Positions 15,101 to 27,100 of a stretch of DNA of 64,000 nt are shown here, piece after piece. The stretch spans positions 1 through 64,000 of the forward strand of contig NW_026597122.1 of assembly GCF_029784155.1 (NCBI RefSeq), read 5' to 3'. Position 1 is the first letter of the stretch, and each line of letters starts with the position of its first letter. A program made the translations under genes and the position numbers. This DNA comes from Uranotaenia lowii. Its lineage: Eukaryota; Arthropoda; Insecta; Diptera; Culicidae. The notes beneath the pieces were generated by a model. The model saw only the letters and a program-made list of their open reading frames with translations, was not told the origin of the DNA and did no database searches.

Positions 15101-18100
15101 TCCATATACACTTTCATTAAGAACCCAAATAGATAGTCAGGCAAAAAAAACTATTCCATCACGTCACTTACGTAGCCACCCGTTTAGCAACTTTATAAAA
15201 TTTCACTTTTTTCACGAAGAATTCACGGAGCTTCCAGTGCACAATTTTGAACTTTATCCCATCCATCACTTTTAAACACTTTTGACAATTGCATATCGAT
15301 AAAAAGTTAAAAGATTTAAAATTTAATAAAATTTTCGCGGACGAAGAGAAAAACGCGTGCGGTTGGCAAGAAACATCGCCTACCTCGTCTAACGATCCAA
15401 CCTCTTGTCGAAAATATGCTTGGTTGAGAAATACGCGCCAAAATATTCTCACTGATCAGAATGCTATGCCATGGTTACTATCTTCTAACGACGTCAGGAC
15501 GTGACGCCTCGACCTTGGAGACGAAAAACAAACCGCCCAAAGGAAAAAAAAATCTCGAAAAAATGGATGCCATGACTTTCATTTCATTCAAAAAACTACA
15601 AATTTAATAATTACGGACAATTGATGCCACTTTGTGTTGTTTTTATTCGATATAAACCGATTCGCATGGCTACAGAATATTCTAAAAATAATTTCATTCC
15701 AATCGTTTGGGTCATTTCGGAGGAGTAGTACTACAAACACCGTTACAAGAGAATTTTATATAATAGATATTAGCAAATATTTCGTCATATTTTTGTTATA
15801 GTTTTCACATTTTTGTATGTTTATTACCACAGTTTTTATATTTTTGCAAAATTTTGTCAATTTTGTAAAAAAAAATTTCATATTTTTATCACATTTGTCA
15901 TATTTTCGACAGAGTTGTGATGATTTTTTAATGTATTGTAAAATTTAAGTCTTATTTTTCTGATTTTTGTATTTTTTTATCATACTTTTACCACATTTGT
16001 CATGTTTTGTCATATTATTGCCAAATTTTTGTCATATTTGAGTCATAATTTTGTTACTTTTTGTCGTAATTTTGTCATAGTATTGTCCCCCACATTCGTC
16101 CAACACGCTCCCTCGCCAGCGTTCTTCTCGCCAACCCGAACACTTATTTCGCAATCTTTCCACCACTACACACTATATGGAAAACACGTTTTTTTTAATC
16201 AAAATCCTTGAAAACTAGAAATCTCAGCAGTAATGATTCAATTCCCGCAAGTCTAGCGCATCGAACAAGCTTTGTCACCATTCAACTAAACTTAATGATA
16301 ATCGAATTGAGCTTTTTTCATTTTCAGCAATGTTTGGTTGATACTGAAAATGAATATTGGATAATCTCATGAACCTGCAAAGAGCCTGAATGTATACTGA
16401 CACCGATGTTGCCGATTCGTGAATGAGTATGCAGAGTGCTTTCGGGATTGAGCTTTCTGTTCAGTATCAGATGAATGCCGATGGAAATGAACTGAGCGTA
16501 CACTGCAGTAAATTCAATTGAATATTGAAAGCTGACACTGATTATTTGCAGCACTGCTCAGGACCGTCCCTGCTTTTTTCGTGATTTTCAATAAGTCATC
16601 ATTTTCAGAATGCAATATCTCCAAACTTAAAAGTCATTGAAAAATGACAAAATACTCATTCATTTTATTAAAATCTATCGGTTGATATTTTTTGTTCTGA
16701 TTACTGTTTGTATACGTAAATAATTCCACAAGTATGCTTGACCGAAAATCGACATTTTTTTAATTGAGACGGTTGAAAACCGCAAGATGATTCGAGCTAA
16801 GATGACAAAAAATTATAAAGCTTGAAAGAAAGGTATTTTCGAAGAAAATTATTAATGTTTTTAGTATAACCAAAATTTGTCTATGAAAAAAGACAGAAAA
16901 TATAAAAAGGCATTTGCAATATCAAGTGTAATGCTTATCCAAAACAACATCTTAATAAACTTTTCGCTGATCGTTTAACTGTATTTCATACTTATTTTTT
17001 TCATCTCTTTCCAATATCCGTTTCATTCACTGCATGGGCTGCACAACTGAATGCATTGTCGGTTGCCACTTTCCACTTCCCACAGCGAGCCGGCTAAAGA
17101 AAGAAATCAAACAACACGAGGGCATCCTGTATCCGGATGTGGCTTTTTTACCTGCTGAACTGAACCAGGAGGGCAGGATGCAATACCCGTCGTCGCTGCA
17201 ATATTATGAACAGGTTTGTATATAGACTTGCATTACCAAGCTACTTGAGGAACAGAATCATCTGAGTCAGAAATTTAAAAACAGTTATTTTTAAAGTTTA
17301 GTAACAATAGTAAAGATATGATAAATTTAGAAAAAAAAAATCTCAAACTCGTACTTCAAAGGTAAAAACAGGGCGAGCTAAAACTGTATTCTAACCTCAA
17401 AGTTTAGTTTAGAATCCAAAGTTTTAATTTTAATATTGAATATAGATGTGTATTGTCGATAAATTGTAGGTAGGGTACAGACAAAATCAATATTTTAGAG
17501 ATAATTTTTAATAACACTTTATTTTCTGTGGCTTGTGATGTAACGCGAAATGCCATAAAGATGGTAAAATGACTATAATCGAAACAAAACAAAAATATTC
17601 TTTTAATATTTAGTTTTTGGATGTTTACCAGCTTACAGTCTCAGTCTGCAGAAATCAAAAATGCAATTTTTAAGCTAAATCTCATTTGGAGAGTTATTTT
17701 ATTTTGTGAACCAGGCCTTAGAAACAAGTAGTTCCAAAGTTTTCTGTCGGAATTATTTTTTTCGAATTTTACTTTCTGCCCACGTACAGTGTTTGTAGCC
17801 TTTGGAAGCCACTTTTTTGTAAACAAAATTACCAACACTTAAACCTGCCAAGAATGTCAAGGTGTGTTTGATGCGGCCCAGCATAAAAGGGAACTGGTAA
17901 CATAAAGTTGATAATATGTTGTGGAAGGTGCCTTGGAATAATTTCCTTGTCTGCTGACTGGCGAGAGACCCCCAGCAGTAGGAAGGTTTTCTTTTCTGTT
18001 CTTTTTTTTTGAAACTTTAGTTTTTGCTTTACACAAAACTCACCCGTCCACTTTTAATCGATGAATGGCAGATGTTTTTCGTGTTTCTGTCTCCGAAAAC

Positions 18101-21100
18101 ATAGCTTTTTCTTTTCGTTTTTTTGTTGGTTGGGGAAATTCCTTTCATGGTCTGACTGCCAGGATTCTTTCGCGAGACTTTGTAGTTTGTTTTTATTCTC
18201 TGTGTTTTCAGGCTTTTTTTTGGTAGCCGGAAACTTGAAAATTGGTTGTGGTTCGTTTAACGTAACGCTCTGTAATTTTAATCAGGTTATTGAAATTTTC
18301 ATTAAAGAATCTCGTTTTGAGGAATTTGTCTCTTTGTCAAAAGTAAGATGGTCCCATAAAAAAAATCTAATTGTTTCAAGTTTACATTGACAAAATATGT
18401 TATTAATAAATTAAAAAAAAAACTTTCTGATTGTTTTTAATTTCTTTTTAAACAGCATGATCGAACACATACGTTTCCAACATACTGTGTGGAAATCAAG
18501 CCGAAGCAGGGATGGTCTTTCAGCGAGCAATGCTTCGAGGACAACTTCATCCAGCTGGAGTCACTTCTTCCCGCAGATTTCGGAACGGCACCTGGGAAGT
18601 GTCGGTTCTGTTTGTATCAGTATTTAAAGGTGAGTTAAGCTCAAAACAATTTAATAATTGAATTACTAATACTTTTATCCTTACTTTTAGCTCAGAAAAA
18701 AGTCCATTCCCAAAGTGAGCAAGTATTGTCCATTGGATTTGTTTTCCGGGTGAGTTTTAAATTGTTTAAATTAGAATATTTTTAAAACTGCAGAATTTAA
18801 TCTAATCCGCAATCGATAACTTAGAATTAGTTATAGGAAACCAATTCTTTTCGGAAAACCAGTCTTGGAAAACAGACTAAGTCCCAGAAAGTCGTTTTTT
18901 TACCATTTTTTTTCGAGATATCGCCAGATATCGACGTCGGTGATTTTTGAGCATCAAAACCCGAATCTTTATGCGCGTTGAGGCACTTCTAAATCAAATC
19001 CTAGTGAGCTTAAATTTTTTATAGCTTATTTGGGCTGCTACCCTAATGTAGGTAGTTTGAACTAAAACCAACCTGTATACACATCTCAGGTGGGGATGCA
19101 AATCCCGTGCTAAGTGTTAGTTAAAGTTTTTTTTGTAAACATTGTAACCATGCCAGTTCGTGACGTCAGTTGCATTTTCGAACAAACAACCATCATCGCT
19201 GTACCAGCGAAAACTAGAGAAAAAAAACCATTGCCACTGCTGTTTACGATTCTCGCCTAGGATACATAAACATCCTGGCAAGTGACGTAGGCTTTGTTTA
19301 CCTTTTTACTTTTTGAATAACGAATTCTGTAATAGTGTGCGTGTTTCTTCATCACCTTCTTTGTACCACATTGAACTAAAACCACCTGAAACTTAGGAAT
19401 TATGTTCGTCAAGTTATGTCGTAAGACGGAATACTATGTAAATAAAATAACACCTGAAACTTTAGTTTTTTTTGTTAGTTTTTTGACAAATAATTCCATT
19501 AATTGAACGTAAAGTAGAGGGATAAAATGTTAGTTGTAAGTATGTTAGATATCAAAATTAGTACTGAAGGCTAATTCACTCACACCAGATAAAAAAAATC
19601 AATTTTGTTTGCCGCAAGAAATCATTAATCTTCCAAATTATATGTGTTTGTAAATGTATTTTTTTTAAATACACATATATCTGTAAAAGTTTATCAAATA
19701 ACAAAAAAAATGGTCATTTTAAGTTAAGTTTAAGCTTAAGTTCAATAATCCGACTGTTTTTTATCAACTTTAGGAGAACTATTGCAATACCAACCGTTTC
19801 AATCAATTTATCCGTAATAAAATATTTGAAGCCTTTTGATCTTTCGATCTTGATTTAAAGATAAATGAAATTTTGACCTTTTTACCTGAAATTGACTAGA
19901 AGAATTCAAAACCAGAAGCTCTTCTGATTTATATTCTATGAAATATGAAATCATGATTTCGAATATAAATGAAACTGAAAATCAGCAGATCATTTCCAAA
20001 TTCTGATTTTAACTTGTTTTGAACGGACCTGATTACTGAATGTTGAGTCAAAACTTTCAATCTATACTAAACTAACATATGTTCAATTTTAATTACTTTA
20101 AATCGAACATTACAACCCTAAGGATCAAATTTTGAAAGTTTGTCACTTTTTAGCAGCATTTTGTTGAGCATCGTTTTATTTCAATTAAAAAACTCTTAAG
20201 ATGTTTTTGTGATAGTCTAAATCGGGAAACAAAATGCGAGCGATTGGGCTAAATGATTTTAAGTTATATTTCCACAATAATTTTGATTGTTATTGTGAAT
20301 TCTGAATCTCATTTCTTTTTATTCAATTTTCTCAACCTTATTTCCAAATTGTTAAAATTTGAAAATGGGTATTAAATTTCGAAACTGAAAACTCAAGTTA
20401 TTAATGAAAATAAATGAATGTAAATTACACAACTATTATTGAGAAATTTAAATCTGATTCAATAACCTTGAATTTAGGTTTTTGTATAAAAAATCTTACC
20501 CTAACCTGGATTATTATCGGTAATAAATACGAAACTTAAATTTCGATTTCGGATTACACATGGGGTTCTTATGATTTAATAATTGATTCTGGAAGATTTT
20601 AAGTTCCTGCATTCAAATCCATCAATTTTTTAAGAAATTTTCATTTTTTTTATAACTGGTAATCTAGAAAGCCTACATGAATACATTCAACAGATTTTAA
20701 ACCTTATTGTTATTTTTCATGCAATCAAGTATTCATATATCTTGCTAAGAAAATTTACATCTTCTTCATTATCTTGCTTTAAAAAATGACAAAATATCTA
20801 TTTATGATATCATTCAAATTTTTTTTTGAGTATTTGATAATGAAGATTTAAACTCATTCAACAACTTTGCCCAAGACTGCAAGAAGTTTTGACTCATGCT
20901 TCAAGAAATATCGAGGATTGAATGCAAAATTTCCGTTTTTCGGAAACGAAATAAAAATGACTTTGTCCTGCTCTTTCGTTTCACACAGATTTACTGACTG
21001 AATTTTAAAACCTAGGTACCGTGAACGGCCCTAATTCTGCGCAGTTAAGGATTTTTCAAATGTTTTAAGTTTTAAAAAATTTACCTTTCAATGAATTTCC

Positions 21101-24100
21101 TCAAAACTTCGTGTACAGTTGGGGTCACTAACAAATTTAACGGCAAAAATAATGAGAGCTCAATTTCGGAGCAAAAATGTGGATTATTTACAACATTTGG
21201 AAAAAATGCAAGTGGCCCTTATTCTGCGCACTATTTTCTATTTGTTCCTAATTCTGCGCATATGTCCCATATTCTGCGCACGCAAATAAAACCAATATAC
21301 CATTCCGTACTTGTAAGACAAACATTGAATTTAATTAAAAAGTCTTAAAAACATGTTTTACGCTTAGTAAAGTATTGCAAATTATGAAAAAGGGCCAATT
21401 CAAGCCTTGGATCTTTGAACCTTATGTGACACTTTCTTTCACTATTTCTTACACTTGCTTAGATATATGTTACTTGCAGATGCTTTTTCCTGCAGCTCGC
21501 TTACCCAATATTTGTTGACCGATCACCTTCTTCGCCGGATCTGGTCAAATTAACTTGTTTCGTACAGAAGAAGTTCCGGCGGGCCACAAAATCGCCCCAG
21601 CTGGGGGAACTACGCGCTGCTTCATTTGGTTTAATGTCATTCAGTATCAGTTAGTCAACGAGTGCGAGTGAGCGGGTGAACCAAGAGAAGCTTCGCGTAG
21701 TTCCCCCAGCTGGGGCGATTTTGTGGCTTGCCGGAACTGCTTCTATACGTCGGAACAGTCTGTACAGTTGGGACTGAACGATTAACACGCGAACACGATA
21801 GAGAACGCACATCAAGATTTTCTTTTTTTTTGTCAACAAAAGATATAGTTTTGAAGAGATTCCTAAGAAACTCCCAACAACTTTACGGATACACAATCTT
21901 CATAAAACTTATTAGAAAACTGTAATTGAAAGTCTCCTAACTCCCTGCATTCAATTCCTTGCAGCATTCACATCATTGCGCATTAGGAGCATAAGTAAAC
22001 AAATGGTGTCAAATTCTGCGCATTGGTAAAATCATTGTTTTGATTTGAAAAACCATTTTTTTTCTCAAATTTTTTAGCAGTCATGTTCAGAATGATTTTA
22101 TCTTCCCCGTAGAGGCATTTCCAATGAGAAAATTCTGTTTAACACTGTTTCATTTGATCTTTTTGTTTTCCTAACACTTAAGCTGGACTGCTAACGGCGG
22201 CCATTTTTCAACGTTTGCTTCCTACATTTCTTTTGATTTTTTTCCATTTCTCGCGAACAATTCATCAGATTTCAAAATAATTGGAAGCATTTTGAAGATA
22301 AACAGTAACTGAAGAGTTTCAGCTTGTTTCATGGATATTCTGTTCATCACATCTTGAAATATTTCTGTTTGAATATGAAAATGCGCAGAGTTTGGAACTG
22401 CGCAGAATTAGGGCCGGTCACGGTATTTATTTATATCGAAAACAAGAGCTAATATTGCGTGAATTTTTCGGCCTTGTGTTATCGATATAAATTTTTAATC
22501 TGATTTTCAAACCCTTAGCACATTTAAGACTAATTACGAAAAAAATCGTCTTAAACTTCACGACTGATGTACCACTTTGATATAAATAACTCAAAAACTA
22601 TAAAAAAAAAACAATTTTACAATATTCTGCAATGTAAAACACGACACATCTAGTTGAAATAAGTATGAAAAGTAATATTAGTTTCAGTGATTGTCGAGAT
22701 GTAACACTTGAATATCGAAATTAAATTTCTTGAATTTTTACCTGTATTTATGAACTAAAACTCGTTTCCATAAGTGGGCTGACTTAAAAAAATGAACTGC
22801 ATATGGCATGAGAATTTGAATTTATCTTGGTGTCTTTTTTGTAATCCAGACAATCAGAAATCTACTTAATTCAGTTATAATCTGGTTTTCGCAAAGAGTT
22901 TTGAATTAAACGACGCAAACCTAATAAGATCTAAAAAGAGAATTCTGAATTTCAATTCTTTTTCAAACTCTTTTAAAGTGATCATTTTAAATATCACCCT
23001 ACTTTATCATTCACCGTTGAAAAGACAAACATTTAAGCTTACTTTTGAGAAAAGGACACTACTGAAGCTCCCTTCCCACTAACCTAGTATTAATGATAAG
23101 TACATACATTGTACATATAACTAGTCATCACAAAAGCTTACTTGTAGAAGTTTAAGATCTCGATAAATTATTGTCATTGTAATATTTATGTGCAATCCTC
23201 GTATGACCCACTCGTAATCGTGATAGAATTGGTTTTCAAGCCGAACAGGCCACTAGGCTTAAGGATATCCAGCCGGATGCTACCGTCCATTCGGCTTAGC
23301 ATCCTTTCGTCCTAACGACTTTTCGGTCAAACATGCATACATGAGGGCTAATGTCAAAGTATGTCCATTGTCCAATTGGCCTAGCGACCATTCGGATTTC
23401 ATTTGATCTTGCGCTTTTTCAGCCTAGTGTCGAAGTATGTCCATTCATCCTAACGACCATTCTCAGGGTGGCCACAGAACCGGGAAAACCGGGAATTGAA
23501 AATCGCACGGGAAAACCAGGGATTCAGATGCTGAAAGAGCCGTGGACACAATCTACCGAATGTATTTGGAGGGATTTAACTTAAATAACGAATCACTAGA
23601 ATGTTCTCTATTTACATATATTTACACTATTTACACTAAACTTTGGAACTTAACTCTTAACATAGGAAGAAGGGAAGGAATCTCAATGGAAACTTAAATC
23701 ACTTAAATTGAAAAGAATCTTAAACTTCTGGAATACGCTTCAACATCCTCGGTTGTTTTAATTTTCAGAAAAAGTTTCATATCGTCAGCATATATAAGGA
23801 ATTCAATCCGTTTTAGAATTAAAGAAATGTCATTCACGAACAGTATGAAAAGAAGAAGTCCTAGATGAGACCCCTGAGGCACACCGGAGGTTACAGCTAC
23901 GGGTTTGTATAATTCGTTTTTGAAGCGAACAATTTGTGTTCGATCGGTTAAGTATGATTGTATCCCATTTACCCGAAAACCATTGCCCAGAATGAATTTT
24001 TCCCAGAATGACAGATACCCGAAATCAAACCCCAGAATGAAACATTTCCCAGAAAAAAATTCCCCAGAATGCACCATTTACCAGAATTTTTTTTCCCATA

Positions 24101-27100
24101 ATGGACAATTTCCCAGATTTTTTTTCCCCAGTATGGAACATTTCCCAGAATGGCATAAGTCCCAGATTTTTTCCTCTAGTATTTTTGTTTGTCTTTTTTC
24201 TAATGAATTTTTGTAAATTTCATATGATTCGAAATTTATTTTTTCAAAATGATTTTTTAAATGAAACTAGAACTTTGAAATTTTCCAAATAAATTTATTT
24301 TAGAACCAATATTGTGCTTTGTTTATGGTTTGGGTACTTCAATTAATTCAATGCTTACCATGGTCCTTTAAAAAACCGTTTTGATATCCGACTCCTCACG
24401 CTGCGCGTTCGAACTTGAAAGACGTTTTGTCCTTCACGCTGTCGCGTGGCGGACGGAGTTAAGGGATCATCCCTAGATTTCACGCAGACCTTGGAAGCCC
24501 CGGCAGACCTAGACCAATGTCTTAGGGCCGCCGCTTCCGACGGCGGGTCGGCAGGCACCTCGGATTTGGGAGCTTCGCGGGTTTGTGCCGCCTCGGCCCC
24601 TTCATCCTCGTTGGTTGCGGCTTTGCCGCAAAATAATAAAGTTATGAAAACCGAATTTTTTGCATCAATTCCTTCTTTTTTTAAATTTTAGTTTGTTTAT
24701 TTTTTCATTTTCATTTTTCTGGGAAATGGTTCTTCTAGCAAAAAAGTTTCTGGTAAATGGTTCATTCTGATGAAAAATTTTCTGGGAAATGGTACATTCT
24801 GGCGAAAAATTTTCTGGGGAATGGTTCGTCTGGGGAATGGTTCTTTCTGGCGATTGAAATTCTGGGGATTTTTCATTCTGGGCAAAGGTTTTCGGGTAAA
24901 TGGAGTACAACCGTTAAGTATAATTGAAGCCAAGAAAAAAGATTTGGATGAAAGCCAATTTTTTTAAATTTTAGAATCAAAAGGGGTATGTCGATGCGGT
25001 CAGAAGCTTTGCTGAAATCAGTATAAAGAGCCTCAACGTGAAAGCCTTGGCATATAGAATTGATTACGTATGTAACGAATTCGAGAAGATTTGATGCAGT
25101 AAAGCGCCCTTTGATGAATCCATGTTGTTCGCTGGTTACAATATTTTTTACTTGCTGATAGATTTTGTCATTGATGATTGATTCAAAGAGTTTAGGAATG
25201 CAAGATAGAATGGCTATTCCTCGGTAATTTCGTACATCTGATTTTTTTCCGGACTTGAAAATTGGAATGATTTTTTCTAAAAATTTGGCACTTTTTTATT
25301 ACTTAACGACATGTTCAAAAGAAGCAGAAGAGGGTCGGTTAACTCAATGGCTAAGTTTTTAAGGAAACATGGGGGGAGACCATCCGGCTCGGCTCCTTTA
25401 GAAGCATCAAGTTTTTCAAGTCCTTCGTAAACATTATTGTAATCAATTCCATTGACTTGAATGTCACACGCTAACTCTGGAATGTGTATGAAAAGTATTC
25501 TCTATCACGGTTATTCTCAGAGAAAGATGTGATAACTTCTTGAAAAAAGGATGCAAATAAGTTACAAATTTTCAACGGATTATTTCCAATGTTCCCGCCT
25601 AGTGTCAAACAAGTCGGAAAGCTTGAATTTTTCATCCGCATTTTAGCATAGCCAAAGAATGCTTTTGGGTTTTTCGCAATGTCATTTTCAATTTTCTGAT
25701 TGTATTTTTCCAAAGTGTTTTTAATACATGAGTTGAGCTGGTTGCATAAATGTATATAATGTTGATGGTTGGTTGAACTTCTATCGCCTCTGTAGGCTTT
25801 ATGAGCCTTTTGCTTCCTATATTGTAAGTTTTTCAAATCTTTGTTATACCAGACAGGATGTTTGGAGTTGTAAGACCGTCTTTGAAGGTACGTAACTAGA
25901 TATCAGATTAATCATCTTTATATATAAAAAGCAATTTCTGTATGTTTGTTTGTTTGTTTGTTTGTTTGTCCACTATAGGCTCAGCCGTTTTAAGAGCTAG
26001 AGAGCTGAAATATGGCATGGATGCTTATTAGGACCAGGAATGATGAAAAATGTTTTGAGAATTTCGGTTGACCCCTTCTGAAAGGGGTCGTCCATACAAG
26101 ACAAATATTGTTTTTGCGTTTTTCACGTTATTTTTCGTCGGATCGTGATGAAAATTTGCAAATGGGGGTCTTGAGAGATGGGAATACGATTCCAGGTATT
26201 GAATTTTGGGTCAGGGGTCGGCAAAAGGGGTCGTCCATATGACTATTTCAATAATTTTGTGATATTGACGTGTACATCGGAATAAGCTAAAAATTTGCGC
26301 TCGGATGGTTTTGGGAACGGGAGGTCGATTGCCGGTATCAAATTTTGTGTAAGGGGCCAGCCAAAGGGGTCGACCATATTCACTGTTCAGTATTTTTGTG
26401 ATACTGACGTTATCTGACCTTCAGATGAAAATTGGTAAACGAGAGTTTCAAATGACAAGCACTCGATTCCATGTATCGATCTTCGTGTAAGGGGTCGGCA
26501 AAAGGGGGTCGACCATATCAACTTTTCAATATTTTTGTGATATTGAGGTTATTTTTCATCGGATTAAGAATCATATTTGCGCTCGGACATTTTTAGGGAC
26601 ACGCAATCGATTGCCGGTATCATATTTTGTATAGGGGCAAGTCAAAGGGGTCGTCCATATTCAATGTTCGCTATTTTTGCGATATTGACATTTTAATACA
26701 TTGGATTCAGATGAAAATTGGAACACGAGAGTTTTGAATAATGTGCAAACGATTGCAGGTATCAAATTTTGTGAATGGATCGGCAAAAGGGGTCATCCAT
26801 ACTACCTTTTCAATTTTTTTGTGATATTGACGTTTTTATACATCGGATTGAGATGGAAATTTGCACATATAAATTATCAAGGACGAACAATTGGTTCCAA
26901 TTATCAAATTTTTGGTCAGAGGTCGGCCAAAGAGTTTTTTTTTTTGCGATATTGACGTTATTATGCAATGGATTGGTTTGAAAATTTGCACACGGGAGTT
27001 TTCAAGGAAGGGTAATCGATTTCAGAGATCAAAGTTCGGAAAAAAGACCACCGATCTGCAACGATCGAGTCGAAATTTATACACTGTTTATTGGGGTTTG

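Larger units (their letters stand above)
11027..15767 (-). mobile_element. Non-autonomous Helitron, minus strand
   Basis: On the minus strand the element starts TCTATTATATAAAATTC, followed by a CTCCTCCGAAATG block as in insect Helitrons. It ends TTTACCGGGTCTGCTAGT, i.e. a CTRRT terminus behind a short GC-rich stem. The base before the 5' TC is A, as expected. The base after CTAGT is A rather than the usual T, so the 3' boundary or target is slightly off. No Rep/helicase frame is present. The 4.7-kb cargo includes internal duplications and an unidentified exon-like frame. Confidence 0.65.
9960..16556. mobile_element. Non-autonomous hAT-type foldback element with nested Helitron
   Basis: The left end CAGTGCTGCAAAT and the complement of the right end are identical. 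The element is flanked by a perfect 8-bp TSD, CTCAGGAC, at 9952-9959 and 16557-16564, the hAT hallmark. Inside the ends are arms of a degenerate minisatellite, TATGACAAAA at about 10400-10940 and its complement from 10940 to 11026 and 15768 to 16090. A Helitron (11027-15767) interrupts the right arm. Without it the element is about 1.86 kb. No transposase is seen, so it would need one in trans. Confidence 0.85.

Noticed and set aside
18061..18390. 109-codon plus-strand frame in IPPK intron 2
   Set aside because: T-rich codons give Phe/Ser/Leu-rich protein with no motif. It lies between two exons of a gene on the same strand.
23468..23530. Complete hAT element starting CAGGGTGGCC
   Set aside because: No partner end or TSD could be found; kept only as a fragment.
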